This document shows positions 15,982-25,146 of a stretch of DNA of 64,000 bases, in pieces. Source of the stretch: CAYMPH01 sp964392365 (GTDB taxonomy: Bacteria > Spirochaetota > UBA4802 > UBA5550). The position numbers were made by a program, and so were the translations under genes. The stretch is from the NCBI GenBank assembly GCA_964392365.1, contig CAYMPH010000015.1:1-64000 (forward strand), read 5' to 3'. Below the pieces are notes generated by a model. That model was not told where the DNA came from, did not search any database, and worked only from the letters and a program-made list of their open reading frames with translations. Within the stretch, counting starts at the first letter, position 1; the number at the start of each line of letters is the position of its first letter.

Positions 15982-18606
15982 ATGGAAAATATTATATTAT
16001 TCAATAAAGACACTAAAAGCATTGATGAAAAGGTAAGAGCCCGACTTGGTATAAGGGGCAGAAGAGCTGTTGATCTTGCAATGATGGGCTTGCCTATTGC
16101 ACCAGGATTTATAATCGATTCAGTCCTTGTTAAAAAATTACCTCAAGTAAATATTAAAGAAATAATTAAAACTTATATTGATAGTATTGAAAAAGAAACA
16201 AAGAAAAAATACGGTGATCCTAAAAAACCGCTTCTTCTGAAAATTGTATTAAGCTCTGATTTAAATGTACCTAACTTCCCATCGATTCATAATATTGGTA
16301 TTAATGATTCAATAGTTGAAGGATTTGGAGCTCAAACGAGCAAGGAATTTGCATATGGCGAATATTTGTTTATGCTTAAAGGGGCTTCTTCAAAAATATT
16401 CAATGTAAAAAAAGTAGAAGAAGAAAACCCAAGCCATAAAACTCCGGATTTAAAACCTAAGTCAGCACCTCCGAAATTAACTCTTGATAAAGTTAAAAAA
16501 GAAATTGCTGAAATGAAAAAAATTCTTGCTGATAAATTTGCAGAAGACGTATATGATCAGCTTGTTTCAATTCTAAAAGGTGCTGCTGAAAGGTATTGTG
16601 ATTCAGATATAGATGTTGACGATTCACTTGCAATAATTGTACAAGCCATGGTTTATGGGAATTGCGGCGCAAATTCATACGCAGGAAATTATTTTACCAG
16701 AGATATAGTTACTGGTGATCCTGAAATCCAGGGTGATTTTTTACAGAATGAATTTGATTTTGGAACTGCCAAGTCAAAACCTATTGCAAAGATAGATAAA
16801 AAATATTTTACAAAATTTTCAGATATAGCACGTAAAATTGAAGATAATTTTAAAGAAATAAGAAATATTAAATTTACAATTGAAGAAGGCGAACTTTGGC
16901 TTGTTGAACAGCGTGAAGCTGATGAAAAATCTACCCAGGCACAGATTAAAACCTTACTTGATCTTACAAGACGCAAAATTATCACAGAAAAATTTCTTGT
17001 AGAAAAAATAAAACCAAATCAGCTAAATGAGCTTCTCCATCCAGTTATTGATCCTCGAACAGTTAAAGGTGTAAAAAGTATTCAAGGCGGAATTGCCGGT
17101 TCAACCGGTGCTTCAATTGGACGAGTATTTTTTTCAACCCCAAAACTATTGGATGAATATAAAAAAGCAGTTATGCACGGCGGCGAAACAAAGATGATCC
17201 TGGTTCTTACTTCAAGCTTTGCTGAAGATGTTAAAGCAATTGAGGTTGCACAGGGCGTCATTACTTGTGAAGGTGGGTTTTCTTCCCATGCGCCAGTTGT
17301 TGCAAGAAGTCTTGGAAAAGTTGCAATGGTTCAGCCTGATATGAAAGTTAAAAACGGCTCTTTTACTTTGGCAGGAAAAACTATAAATGAAGGCGATTAT
17401 ATTTCAATAAATGTTCCTTATTATGAAGCTCCTACTATTTTCCTAGGAAAGGTAGGGTTAATTGAACCTGATTTCAAAACAAATGGATTGTTTGAATTTC
17501 TTGATATAGTGGAAAGATTTATTACTGATTTTAATGTAAGAGCAAATGCAGATCTTGGAAGAGATGCGATCGTTGCAAAAGAATTTAAGGCAAAAGGAAT
17601 CGGTCTTTGCAGAACTGAACATATGTTTTTCAATGAAAAAAGGATAATGAAGTTCAGAGAGATGATAGTTGCTCCTAATGAAGTTGAAAGACGAAAAGCT
17701 CTTGATGTGCTTCTTCCAATGCAGAGATCTGACTTCTATGATCTTTTTAAGACAATGAAAGGTTTACCTGTTACATTAAGATTACTTGATGCGCCGCTTC
17801 ATGAATTTTTACCACGAAATGATGTGAGCATGAACGAATTTATTAAATACATGCAGGGTCGCAAATCATCAATGAAACCGGCAGAAATAAAATTAAGATG
17901 TGAAGAGCTTGCTGAAATGAATCCAATGCTTGGACATAGAGGCTGCAGGGTTGCAATAACCTACCCTGAAATTTATGAAATCCAATGCAGAGCTATTTTT
18001 GAAGCTGCATGTATGCTTAAAAAAGAAGGCATTAAAGTTAAGCCTGAAATAATGATTCCAATTGTAATGAGTGAACAGGAAATTAAATTTATTAAAAATG
18101 GAAAAAAAATTGAAGGTAAAGAAGTTAAAGGTATTAGAGATATTAAAAACGAAGTAGTTGATGAATTCGGTATTGATGATCTTGAGTATAGCGTAGGAAC
18201 AATGATTGAACTACCTGCTGCAGCTTTAGGGGCAGGGAACATCGCTAAATATGCTGAATTTTTCAGCTTCGGTACAAATGACCTTACTCAAACTACATAT
18301 GGCTTATCAAGGGATGATTCGAATTCATTTTTTCCTGATTATTCTTTATATGATTTGATGAAAAACAATCCATTTAAATTTCTTGGTGATGAAGTTAAAG
18401 AGCTGATTTCAATTGCCGCTTTAAGGGGAAGATTAACAAGGCCGGATATTAAAATGGGGCTTTGCGGAGAACATGGTGCAAATCCTGATAATATTCAGTT
18501 TTGTATGGATGCCGGGTTAAATTATGTTTCATGTTCACCATATGCTATACCTCTGGCGAAACTTGCTATATCCCAGATAAATATCAAAAAAGCAGAAAAA
18601 GAATAA
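15982..18606 (+). CDS. Pyruvate phosphate dikinase-like protein with degenerate ATP-grasp half
   Basis: 874 aa from ATG 15982, exactly the usual PPDK length. This start is chosen over ATG 15970 because GGAGAT lies 6 bases upstream of it. The PEP half is intact: swivelling phosphohistidine block GGFSSHAPVVARSLG (His436), RTEHMFF, LRLLDAPLHEF, LGHRGCRVAITYPEIY, FFSFGTNDLTQ and LCGEHGANPD (Cys828). The N-terminal ATP-grasp half has diverged. The positions of K22, R92, D321, E323 and Q335 (Clostridium symbiosum numbering, from memory) read R, V, N, K and E, while R337 is kept. Normal PPDK interconverts ATP+Pi+pyruvate and AMP+PPi+PEP; here I expect the PEP/pyruvate half-reaction to work and the nucleotide half not to. 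Confidence 0.82.
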   Translation: MENIILFNKDTKSIDEKVRARLGIRGRRAVDLAMMGLPIAPGFIIDSVLVKKLPQVNIKEIIKTYIDSIEKETKKKYGDPKKPLLLKIVLSSDLNVPNFPSIHNIGINDSIVEGFGAQTSKEFAYGEYLFMLKGASSKIFNVKKVEEENPSHKTPDLKPKSAPPKLTLDKVKKEIAEMKKILADKFAEDVYDQLVSILKGAAERYCDSDIDVDDSLAIIVQAMVYGNCGANSYAGNYFTRDIVTGDPEIQGDFLQNEFDFGTAKSKPIAKIDKKYFTKFSDIARKIEDNFKEIRNIKFTIEEGELWLVEQREADEKSTQAQIKTLLDLTRRKIITEKFLVEKIKPNQLNELLHPVIDPRTVKGVKSIQGGIAGSTGASIGRVFFSTPKLLDEYKKAVMHGGETKMILVLTSSFAEDVKAIEVAQGVITCEGGFSSHAPVVARSLGKVAMVQPDMKVKNGSFTLAGKTINEGDYISINVPYYEAPTIFLGKVGLIEPDFKTNGLFEFLDIVERFITDFNVRANADLGRDAIVAKEFKAKGIGLCRTEHMFFNEKRIMKFREMIVAPNEVERRKALDVLLPMQRSDFYDLFKTMKGLPVTLRLLDAPLHEFLPRNDVSMNEFIKYMQGRKSSMKPAEIKLRCEELAEMNPMLGHRGCRVAITYPEIYEIQCRAIFEAACMLKKEGIKVKPEIMIPIVMSEQEIKFIKNGKKIEGKEVKGIRDIKNEVVDEFGIDDLEYSVGTMIELPAAALGAGNIAKYAEFFSFGTNDLTQTTYGLSRDDSNSFFPDYSLYDLMKNNPFKFLGDEVKELISIAALRGRLTRPDIKMGLCGEHGANPDNIQFCMDAGLNYVSCSPYAIPLAKLAISQINIKKAEKE

Positions 18607-18630
18607 ATAAAAATAATTAAACAAAAAAAA

Positions 18631-18661
18631 GCCCGCATATTATTTAGCGGGCTTTTTTTTT
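18631..18661. terminator. Bidirectional terminator between the PPDK-like gene and pgk
   Basis: GCCCGC / GCGGGC 6-bp stem with a 10-base AT loop, flanked by eight or more A on the left and nine T on the right. It can stop the plus-strand transcript and the converging pgk transcript, whose stop codon lies 17 bases away. Confidence 0.88.
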
Positions 18662-18677
18662 ATATAAAAACTTTGAT

Positions 18678-19859
18678 TTATTTATCAAGAGATGCAAATC
18701 CTGGAAGGATTTTTCCTTCGAGAAGTTCAAGAAATGCTCCTCCTCCAGTTGAAATATATGTCATTTTATCTGCAAGTCCTGATTGATTAACTGCAGTAAC
18801 ACTGTCCCCACCTCCGATTATGCTAATGCAGCTGCTTTCGGATAAAATTTTTGCAATTGAGAATGTTCCTTCAGAAAAATTAGGAAGTTCAAAAGCACCG
18901 ACAGGACCATTCCAGATTATAGTTTTAGCAGATTTAATTTTATCAGAAAAAAGTTTTATTGATTTCGGACCTATATCAAGACCAATCATATCTTTTGGTA
19001 ATGACTCAATTAAAACAGTTGATTTTGGAGAGTCGTTGCTGAATTCAGCTGCTATTACCTGATCTACCGGTAGTAATATTTCAACATTCTTTGAAGATGC
19101 TTCTGCTAGTATCTGTTTGGCAGTATCAACTAAATCAGCTTCAAGTAATGATTTTCCGGTTTCAAATCCCTTTGCTTTTAAAAAGGTAAAAGCCATACCT
19201 CCGCCAATAATAAGAAAGTCAACTTTGTTGATTATATTTTTAAGTGCATCAAGCTTTGATGATACTTTTGCACCTCCAATAATTACTCCAAAAGGTCTTT
19301 CCGGATTATCCAGCGCTTTTTTTGAATATTCCAGTTCGTTTTTAAGTAAAAATCCAGCTGCACAAATTGAAACATATTTAGTTATCGCATCATTTGATGA
19401 ATGACCTCTATGAGCAGTAGCAAAAGCATCGTTTACATAAATATCGCAAATATTTGAGAGCTGTTTACCGAGTGCATCATCATTTTTTTCTTCACCTGGA
19501 TAGAATCGGATGTTTTCAAGCATAATAACATCCCCATCTTTCATGGTCTTTGAAAAAATTGCTGCTTCATCAAGAGATTTATCAAAAAATATAACGTCTT
19601 TTTTTATAAGTTCAGAAAGTCTTACTGCAGTAGGCTTTAGAGTCATTTCAGGAACAGGTTTTCCTTTTGGTCTTCCAAGATGTGATACAAGAATAGTTTT
19701 TGCCCCTTTATCAATACAGTATTTAATTGTTGGAATAGTTGCAGTTATTCTAGTATCATCAGTAATATTTAAATTTTTGTCATAAGGGACATTGAAGTCA
19801 ACTCTGATAAAAACCCTTTTGCCTTTGATATCAATCTGATCCAGATATTTAATAGCCAT
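18678..19859 (-). CDS. pgk: Phosphoglycerate kinase
   Basis: 393 aa. Transfers phosphate from 1,3-bisphosphoglycerate to ADP in glycolysis. Substrate-binding N-domain with RVDFNVPYD (about residues 17-25), VSHLGRPKGKP and the basic-patch region, then the nucleotide-binding C-domain with IGGAKVSSKL, IWNGPVGAFE and the ATP-loop GGGDSVTA followed by ISTGGGAFLELLEG. All expected blocks are present. An AAAGGAG ribosome site lies 6 bases before the ATG. It follows tatC by 21 bases in the same operon, an unusual partner. The shared terminator is at 18631-18661. Confidence 0.97.
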   Translation of the reverse strand: MAIKYLDQIDIKGKRVFIRVDFNVPYDKNLNITDDTRITATIPTIKYCIDKGAKTILVSHLGRPKGKPVPEMTLKPTAVRLSELIKKDVIFFDKSLDEAAIFSKTMKDGDVIMLENIRFYPGEEKNDDALGKQLSNICDIYVNDAFATAHRGHSSNDAITKYVSICAAGFLLKNELEYSKKALDNPERPFGVIIGGAKVSSKLDALKNIINKVDFLIIGGGMAFTFLKAKGFETGKSLLEADLVDTAKQILAEASSKNVEILLPVDQVIAAEFSNDSPKSTVLIESLPKDMIGLDIGPKSIKLFSDKIKSAKTIIWNGPVGAFELPNFSEGTFSIAKILSESSCISIIGGGDSVTAVNQSGLADKMTYISTGGGAFLELLEGKILPGFASLDK

Positions 19860-19880
19860 TTTAGTCTCCTTTAATTAAAT

Positions 19881-20879
19881 TTAGTCTTCTAATTTCTTTT
19901 TATATATAAATTTTGCAATTATAATTGAAACTTCATAAAGAAACATTAATGGAACTGCTACCATAGATTGGGATATAGCATCAGGTTGTGGAGTTATTAT
20001 TGCAGCAATTATCCAAATTATTACAATAGCATAACGTCTTTTTTCTGATAGAAATTTTGGAGTAACGATTCCCATTTTTGTTAATATCATTATTACAATA
20101 GGAAGTTCGAATAAAAGACCCATTGCAAGTGTGAATATAATCATAAATGATATATAGTCATCCGCACCGATAGTACTTGCCATTCCTTCTCCAATAAATG
20201 CAAGAAGAACAGGTATTGCAAAAGGAAGTAAAAGGAAGAAGACGAATGAAGCACCGGTGTAAAATAATAAAATAGAAACAAAAAGAGAATTGCGTATAAA
20301 TTTTCTGGATTTTTTTTCAATAGCTGGTGATATGAAGTTCCATATCTGATAGACCAATACCGGAAGACCGATTAAAAATCCTGCGAGAAATGCTGCTTTC
20401 ATTCTGACAAAAAAACCGCCTGTAAGTGTAAAAATATTTAATTTCAGTCCGGTTTTTATAAAAGGTTCTGTAACGTATTTTAATAGATAATCAGAAAAAA
20501 AGAAACCGACTATAGTAAATACAATTAGTGTTCCAAGGATTTTAACTATACGGCTGCGTAATTCATCAAGATGATCTATTACACCCATCGGAACATCGCC
20601 TCTTGCAAGTGATACGGGATCAATCGGTTCATCATCAGATTCATCAGCCATTTTAATATCTTTGGGAATATCTGATTTTTTATCAGGATTTTTTTCTTTA
20701 TTATTTTCAGATACAGGATAGATTTCTTTTGATCTGATAATTCCAGATATATCCTTATCTTTAGCGGCAGATATGTCTATTGAAGTTTTTGCTCTTTTAA
20801 ATTCTTTTTTTTTAACCGGCTCTGTTTTTTTTGTTGCTTTAACAGAAGGTTTAATTGATTTTTTTTTCTTATCAGCCAA
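19881..20879 (-). CDS. tatC: Twin-arginine translocase subunit TatC with long N-terminal extension
   Basis: 332 aa; TatC is usually about 250. The TatC core begins near residue 97 with VIDHLDELRSR (signal-peptide-binding HLxELR) and has six hydrophobic segments, the conserved LLFELPIV and the TPQPDAISQ block near the C-terminus. The first 95 residues are a Lys-rich, then Asp/Glu-rich, low-complexity cytoplasmic extension that I cannot assign. The start is TTG (20879), supported by AGGGG 7-8 bases upstream. TatC docks folded, twin-arginine substrates for export across the inner membrane. No tatA or tatB is in this window. A TTGACA promoter lies upstream at 20939-20911. Confidence 0.92.
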   Translation of the reverse strand: MADKKKKSIKPSVKATKKTEPVKKKEFKRAKTSIDISAAKDKDISGIIRSKEIYPVSENNKEKNPDKKSDIPKDIKMADESDDEPIDPVSLARGDVPMGVIDHLDELRSRIVKILGTLIVFTIVGFFFSDYLLKYVTEPFIKTGLKLNIFTLTGGFFVRMKAAFLAGFLIGLPVLVYQIWNFISPAIEKKSRKFIRNSLFVSILLFYTGASFVFFLLLPFAIPVLLAFIGEGMASTIGADDYISFMIIFTLAMGLLFELPIVIMILTKMGIVTPKFLSEKRRYAIVIIWIIAAIITPQPDAISQSMVAVPLMFLYEVSIIIAKFIYKKKLED

Positions 20880-20910
20880 GATGATTCCCCTAATTTATTT
20901 CTTTAAGTTA

Positions 20911-20939
20911 ACTAAAAGAAGATAAACACTTGATGTCAA
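20911..20939 (-). promoter_or_regulatory. Candidate promoter of tatC-pgk with an overlapping inverted repeat
   Basis: On the minus strand TTGACA (20939-20934), 17-base spacer, TTTAGT (20916-20911). The -35 box lies inside an inverted repeat ACTTGA-N2-TCAAGT at 20928-20941, a possible operator. The rest of the 368-base divergent gap to the acyl-CoA synthetase is very AT-rich, with one further promoter listed separately. Confidence 0.45.
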
Positions 20940-21083
20940 GTATTTTGTTTATAATCAATCCAGGAGAGCTGTTTAAAATAGTTTATTAAAGTTAATATAA
21001 CTATATAAAATCTTAAAAATATATAAATAAAAAGAAATAAACCTATTATTAATTTTTCTTAATAAAAGATTATCAATTAAGTC

Positions 21084-21112
21084 TTGACAAAAATTCTTTT
21101 ATTGTTTTAAAT
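21084..21112 (+). promoter_or_regulatory. Candidate promoter of the acyl-CoA synthetase gene
   Basis: TTGACA (21084-21089), 17-base spacer, TTAAAT (21107-21112, 4 of 6). This gives a leader of about 135 bases, very AT-rich and without obvious structure. Confidence 0.45.
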
Positions 21113-21253
21113 AAATAGTCATCTGTGAAAGCAGAGTCTAATCTTATAATATATCTTATATATTTTAAATAATTTGAACTATATATGCTTTTTAAATAAA
21201 ATAATTATATATAAATTATTATAAGAAAAATTTAAAAAAAGTGGGGGATGAGA

Positions 21254-23068
21254 ATGGCGAAATTTAAAGAAATCACTATGGCTGGAATTTTTCAAAATCA
21301 GGCTGCGAAACTCGGTAATAAAGCATGCGTTTCATATAAAAAAGATGGTGTTTATGTTGATCTTTCCTGGAATGAAATGAACACAAAAATCAAGAATCTT
21401 GCTTATTATCTTCTATCTGTTGGTATTAAAAAAGGTGATAATGTTGCTCTTTTTTCTCCAAATAGATATGAATGGTTTGTCGCAGATATGGCAATTTCCT
21501 CAATAGGCGCTGTTAATGTTCCTATATACGCAACCAATTCATCAGAAGAAGCTCTGTATATTTTACAAAATTCTGAATCAAAACTTTGCTTTGTAGGTAA
21601 AAATGATCATCTCGATAGAATTTTAAAAATAAAAAGTAAACTTCCAAAAGTTAAAAAGATTGTAATTTTTGAAGAAAATAAATCCGGTAAAAAAGAAATT
21701 GTTACTTTAACTGAAGCTTATAAAATTGGTGAATCTTATAAATCCAAAGATAAATTAGAAAAATGCATAACTGCATTAAAAGCATCTGATCCAGCAACAA
21801 TAATGTATACTTCGGGAACGACAGGAAATCCAAAAGGTGTCATTTTATCGAATAATAATTTTGTTTCAAATGCTAAAAATATTCTTGCTGATATGGCTCC
21901 TTTTTTTAAAGAGGATGATGTTTTCCTATCTTTTCTTCCTTTATCACACAGTCTTGAACGTACAGCAGGATATTATTTACCTGTAACAATTGGATGCAGG
22001 ATCGCATACGCAGAGGATATATCAACTCTTCTTGATAATATGAAGGAAGTTAGGCCGACTTTATTAATCAGTGTTCCAAGAATTTATGAGAAAGTACATG
22101 CCGGAATTCTTGCAAAAGTCGCTGATTCATCCGGTGTAAAAAAAGCTATTTTTAATTTTGCTGTAAATACTGCCAGAAAAAATCTCCCATACGTCTGCAA
22201 GGATATTGAAAGAAAAGGATTATTTAAAATCAGATATAATCTTGCGGATAAACTTGTATTTAAAAATCTTAAGGCTAATCTCGGAATGGATAGGCTCAGA
22301 TATGCAATTTCAGGTGGTGCTCCACTTTCAGTAAATGATGCTGAGTTTTTTGTGGGTATGGGTTTTAAAATTATGGAAGGATTCGGTCTTACTGAAACTA
22401 CTCCTGTAACAAATTACAACAGGCCGTGGCATATAAAAATTGGAACTGTAGGTCCTGTTCTTCAGGAAACTATCTGCAGAATATCTGATGAAGGGGAGAT
22501 TCAGTTTAAAGGTCCTCAGGTGATGATTGGTTATTATAAGAATCCAAAAGCTACAAGTGAAGTTTTTACAAAAGATAAGTTTTTCAAAACAGGGGATATC
22601 GGAATGATTGATGAAGACGGATTTTTGTCAATTACCGGCCGTATAAAAGATATTATTGTAACTGCCGGCGGTAAAAATATATCACCTCAGAATATTGAAA
22701 ACAGTCTGAAGACTTCAAGGTTTATTGAGCAGATTGCAGTAATTGGAGACAGGAAAAAATATTTATCCGCAGTTGTTGTTCCTGCTTTTGAAGAATTGAA
22801 AAAATGGGCAAAAAAATCAGGAATTCAGTTTGATAGTAATGCTTCGCTTATTTCAAATGAAAGTGTAAACAAGCTAATTGCTGAAGAAATAAAAAAATAT
22901 ACTGCCGAGTATTCCCGTGTTGAGCAAATCAGAAAATTTACTCTTCTCGATGCAGAATGGACTCAGGCTACTGGTGAATTGACACCGTCCCAGAAAGTTA
23001 AAAGAAAAGTTCTTGAAGAAAAATATTCAAAAGAAATTGAAGGTATGTATCAAGGCGATTCAGAATAA
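21254..23068 (+). CDS. Long-chain fatty acid-CoA ligase (AMP-forming)
   Basis: 604 aa from ATG 21254; the GGGGG ribosome site is 6 bases from this codon but abuts the earlier ATG at 21248. It is a member of the ANL adenylating enzymes, of the long-chain FadD/FAA type. Visible motifs are P-loop A3 YTSGTTGNPKGVILSNNN (about residues 184-201), A5 GFGLTETTPV, A7 TGDIG and A8 GRIKDIIVTAGGKNISPQNIE with the catalytic Lys region near the C-terminus. It activates fatty acids to acyl-CoA through acyl-AMP, probably to use host or environmental fatty acids for lipid synthesis. It is transcribed alone between its own promoter and a strong terminator. Confidence 0.9.
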   Translation: MAKFKEITMAGIFQNQAAKLGNKACVSYKKDGVYVDLSWNEMNTKIKNLAYYLLSVGIKKGDNVALFSPNRYEWFVADMAISSIGAVNVPIYATNSSEEALYILQNSESKLCFVGKNDHLDRILKIKSKLPKVKKIVIFEENKSGKKEIVTLTEAYKIGESYKSKDKLEKCITALKASDPATIMYTSGTTGNPKGVILSNNNFVSNAKNILADMAPFFKEDDVFLSFLPLSHSLERTAGYYLPVTIGCRIAYAEDISTLLDNMKEVRPTLLISVPRIYEKVHAGILAKVADSSGVKKAIFNFAVNTARKNLPYVCKDIERKGLFKIRYNLADKLVFKNLKANLGMDRLRYAISGGAPLSVNDAEFFVGMGFKIMEGFGLTETTPVTNYNRPWHIKIGTVGPVLQETICRISDEGEIQFKGPQVMIGYYKNPKATSEVFTKDKFFKTGDIGMIDEDGFLSITGRIKDIIVTAGGKNISPQNIENSLKTSRFIEQIAVIGDRKKYLSAVVVPAFEELKKWAKKSGIQFDSNASLISNESVNKLIAEEIKKYTAEYSRVEQIRKFTLLDAEWTQATGELTPSQKVKRKVLEEKYSKEIEGMYQGDSE

Positions 23069-23078
23069 TAAATAAAAA

Positions 23079-23102
23079 GGGCGGCTAAATGCCGCCCTTT
23101 TT
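23079..23102 (+). terminator. Rho-independent terminator after the acyl-CoA synthetase gene
   Basis: GGGCGGC / GCCGCCC, 7-bp stem with TAAAT loop, followed by five T. Starts 10 bases after the stop codon. Confidence 0.92.
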
Positions 23103-23199
23103 ATTTATAAAATTTGATGAAAAATTTTATTCAGTTCTAAATTTCGCTTATAATCAATTTATTCTTGCCCGGAATTGTAGCTATAATTAAATAAAATTT

Positions 23200-25146
23200 A
23201 TGAAAAATATACCTGAAATTCTTGCACCTGCTGGTAGCAAGCAATCATTTTTAGCTGCCTTATCAGCTGGAGCTGATTCAATTTATTCCGGATTAAAGTT
23301 ATTCTCAGCAAGGATGACTGCAGATAATTTTTCTGTAAATGAACTTGCAGCTTTAACTCAATTAGCCCATAGCCTGAATGTCAAAGTTTATATACCATTT
23401 AATACTTTAATTAAAAATTCAAATATAGAATCAGCTTATAGGTCAATTTCAGAAGCTACTGAATTTATCAGACCGGATGCATTTATCATCCAGGATTTAT
23501 CTGCAGCATATTTAATAAGGAAATCAGGATTTAAAGGTGAATTGCATTATTCGACTTTATCAAATATAACTCACCCTTCAGGAATTGTAGCAGCAGAAAA
23601 ATATTTTAATGCTGATAGAATAGTTTTACCAAGAGAACTATCTTTTGAAGAAATAAAAGTTTGTGCAAAATCTTGCTCAACAGGATTGGAAGTTTTTATT
23701 CACGGTGCATTATGTTACGGCATTTCAGGAAGATGTTATTGGAGCAGTTACCTTGGAGGTAAAAGCGGCCTCAGGGGCAGATGCGTCCAGCCTTGCCGTA
23801 GGATTTATACACAGGAAAAGAAAGATGCAAGATTTTTCTCGTGCTTGGATCTCGGATTATCTGAAAGCGTAAAAAATTTACTCAGCATAGAAAAAGTTAA
23901 AGCCTGGAAAATTGAAGGAAGAAAGAAAGGACCGCATTATGTTTATTCTACTGTAAAAGCTTATAAATTATTGAGGGATAATATCAATGATCCGCATGCT
24001 AACAAAGAAGCTTTATCGCTTCTTGATTCTTCTCTCGGCAGGAAAAAAACTAAATATTATTTTAATCAGGCTGGAGTACAGTCGCCGGTTCAGGAAAGCG
24101 GTGAATCCGGTTCAGGTCATCTTTTAGGTAAAATTAACAATGAAAAAGGATCAGTATATTTCACCTCACGCGAAAATTTATTCAAAGGGGATCTTCTTAG
24201 AATCGGTTATGAGGATTCAGAATCAGGTGATATTCTGAAATTAGATTATAATCAGGATATAAATTCCAGGATTGATATAACTTCAAAATTATCAAATAAG
24301 ATTAAAAGCGGTACGCCTGTATTTTTAATTGACAGAAGAGAAGAAGAATTGATGGAAAATATTTCTAAGCTTGAAAACCAGCTGATAATTAAAAATGGAT
24401 CTGATCTTGAAATTGTTTTTCCGGAAATTGATTTTAAAGTTTATAAATATAAAAATAATCCAAAACAAAATCTTCTTTTATCAAGAGAATTTGATGATTC
24501 TGCAAATTCGTATTGGATAAATTATGAACTGATAAAAAATTTTAAAAATGGCATGTTAACAAAAATATGGTGGTGGTTACCTCCTGTTGTATGGCCGAAA
24601 GAGGAAAAAAATATTATCAATTTAATAAAATTATGCATTGAAAATGGATGTGATAATTTTGTATTGAATTCTCCATGGCAGATTAATTTTTTTGAAAATA
24701 AAAAATCTTTGAATTTATGGGCTGGTCCTTATTGCAACATAGCTAATTCAATTTCTGTAAAAATTTTAGCTGATATTGGATTTTGCGGAGTTATTCTTAG
24801 TCCAGAGCTTGGAGTAAACGATATTTTAACATTCCCGGAATCTTCACAGCTTCCTATTGGTGTATTTGTAAATGGAAACTGGCCGGTTTGTGTTTCAAGA
24901 GCAAAGCCGGGAAATATTAATCTAAATAAGACTTTTTCAAGCGGTTTAAGCGAAGATTACTGGACAGAAGAAATTGATGCTAATTTCTGGACCTTTCCAA
25001 ACTGGATTCTTGATTTAACTCCTAAATTAGAATTAATGAAAGAAGCTGGAATATCCTATTTTATTTACGGTATTGAAAAAATTCCGGAAACTGTGAAAAT
25101 TAAAAAAAGACAGGGTTTGTGGAACTGGGATCACGGCTTAATGTGA
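23200..25146 (+). CDS. Peptidase U32 family protein
   Basis: 648 aa. The N-terminal half is a U32 domain: EILAPAGSKQSFLAALSAGADSIYSG start, EVFIHGALCYGISGRCYWSS (about residues 165-184) and a following RCVQPCRRIY, with the four conserved cysteines that bind an iron-sulphur cluster in characterised relatives (RlhA, TrhP, UbiU/V). Those members hydroxylate RNA bases or ubiquinone rather than cut protein, so an RNA-modifying role is as likely as the protease of the family name. The C-terminal half (from about 300) is longer than usual and less recognisable. No ribosome site is present; a TATAAT box at 23182-23187 lies only 12 bases before the ATG, hinting at a nearly leaderless mRNA. Confidence 0.82.
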   Translation: MKNIPEILAPAGSKQSFLAALSAGADSIYSGLKLFSARMTADNFSVNELAALTQLAHSLNVKVYIPFNTLIKNSNIESAYRSISEATEFIRPDAFIIQDLSAAYLIRKSGFKGELHYSTLSNITHPSGIVAAEKYFNADRIVLPRELSFEEIKVCAKSCSTGLEVFIHGALCYGISGRCYWSSYLGGKSGLRGRCVQPCRRIYTQEKKDARFFSCLDLGLSESVKNLLSIEKVKAWKIEGRKKGPHYVYSTVKAYKLLRDNINDPHANKEALSLLDSSLGRKKTKYYFNQAGVQSPVQESGESGSGHLLGKINNEKGSVYFTSRENLFKGDLLRIGYEDSESGDILKLDYNQDINSRIDITSKLSNKIKSGTPVFLIDRREEELMENISKLENQLIIKNGSDLEIVFPEIDFKVYKYKNNPKQNLLLSREFDDSANSYWINYELIKNFKNGMLTKIWWWLPPVVWPKEEKNIINLIKLCIENGCDNFVLNSPWQINFFENKKSLNLWAGPYCNIANSISVKILADIGFCGVILSPELGVNDILTFPESSQLPIGVFVNGNWPVCVSRAKPGNINLNKTFSSGLSEDYWTEEIDANFWTFPNWILDLTPKLELMKEAGISYFIYGIEKIPETVKIKKRQGLWNWDHGLM

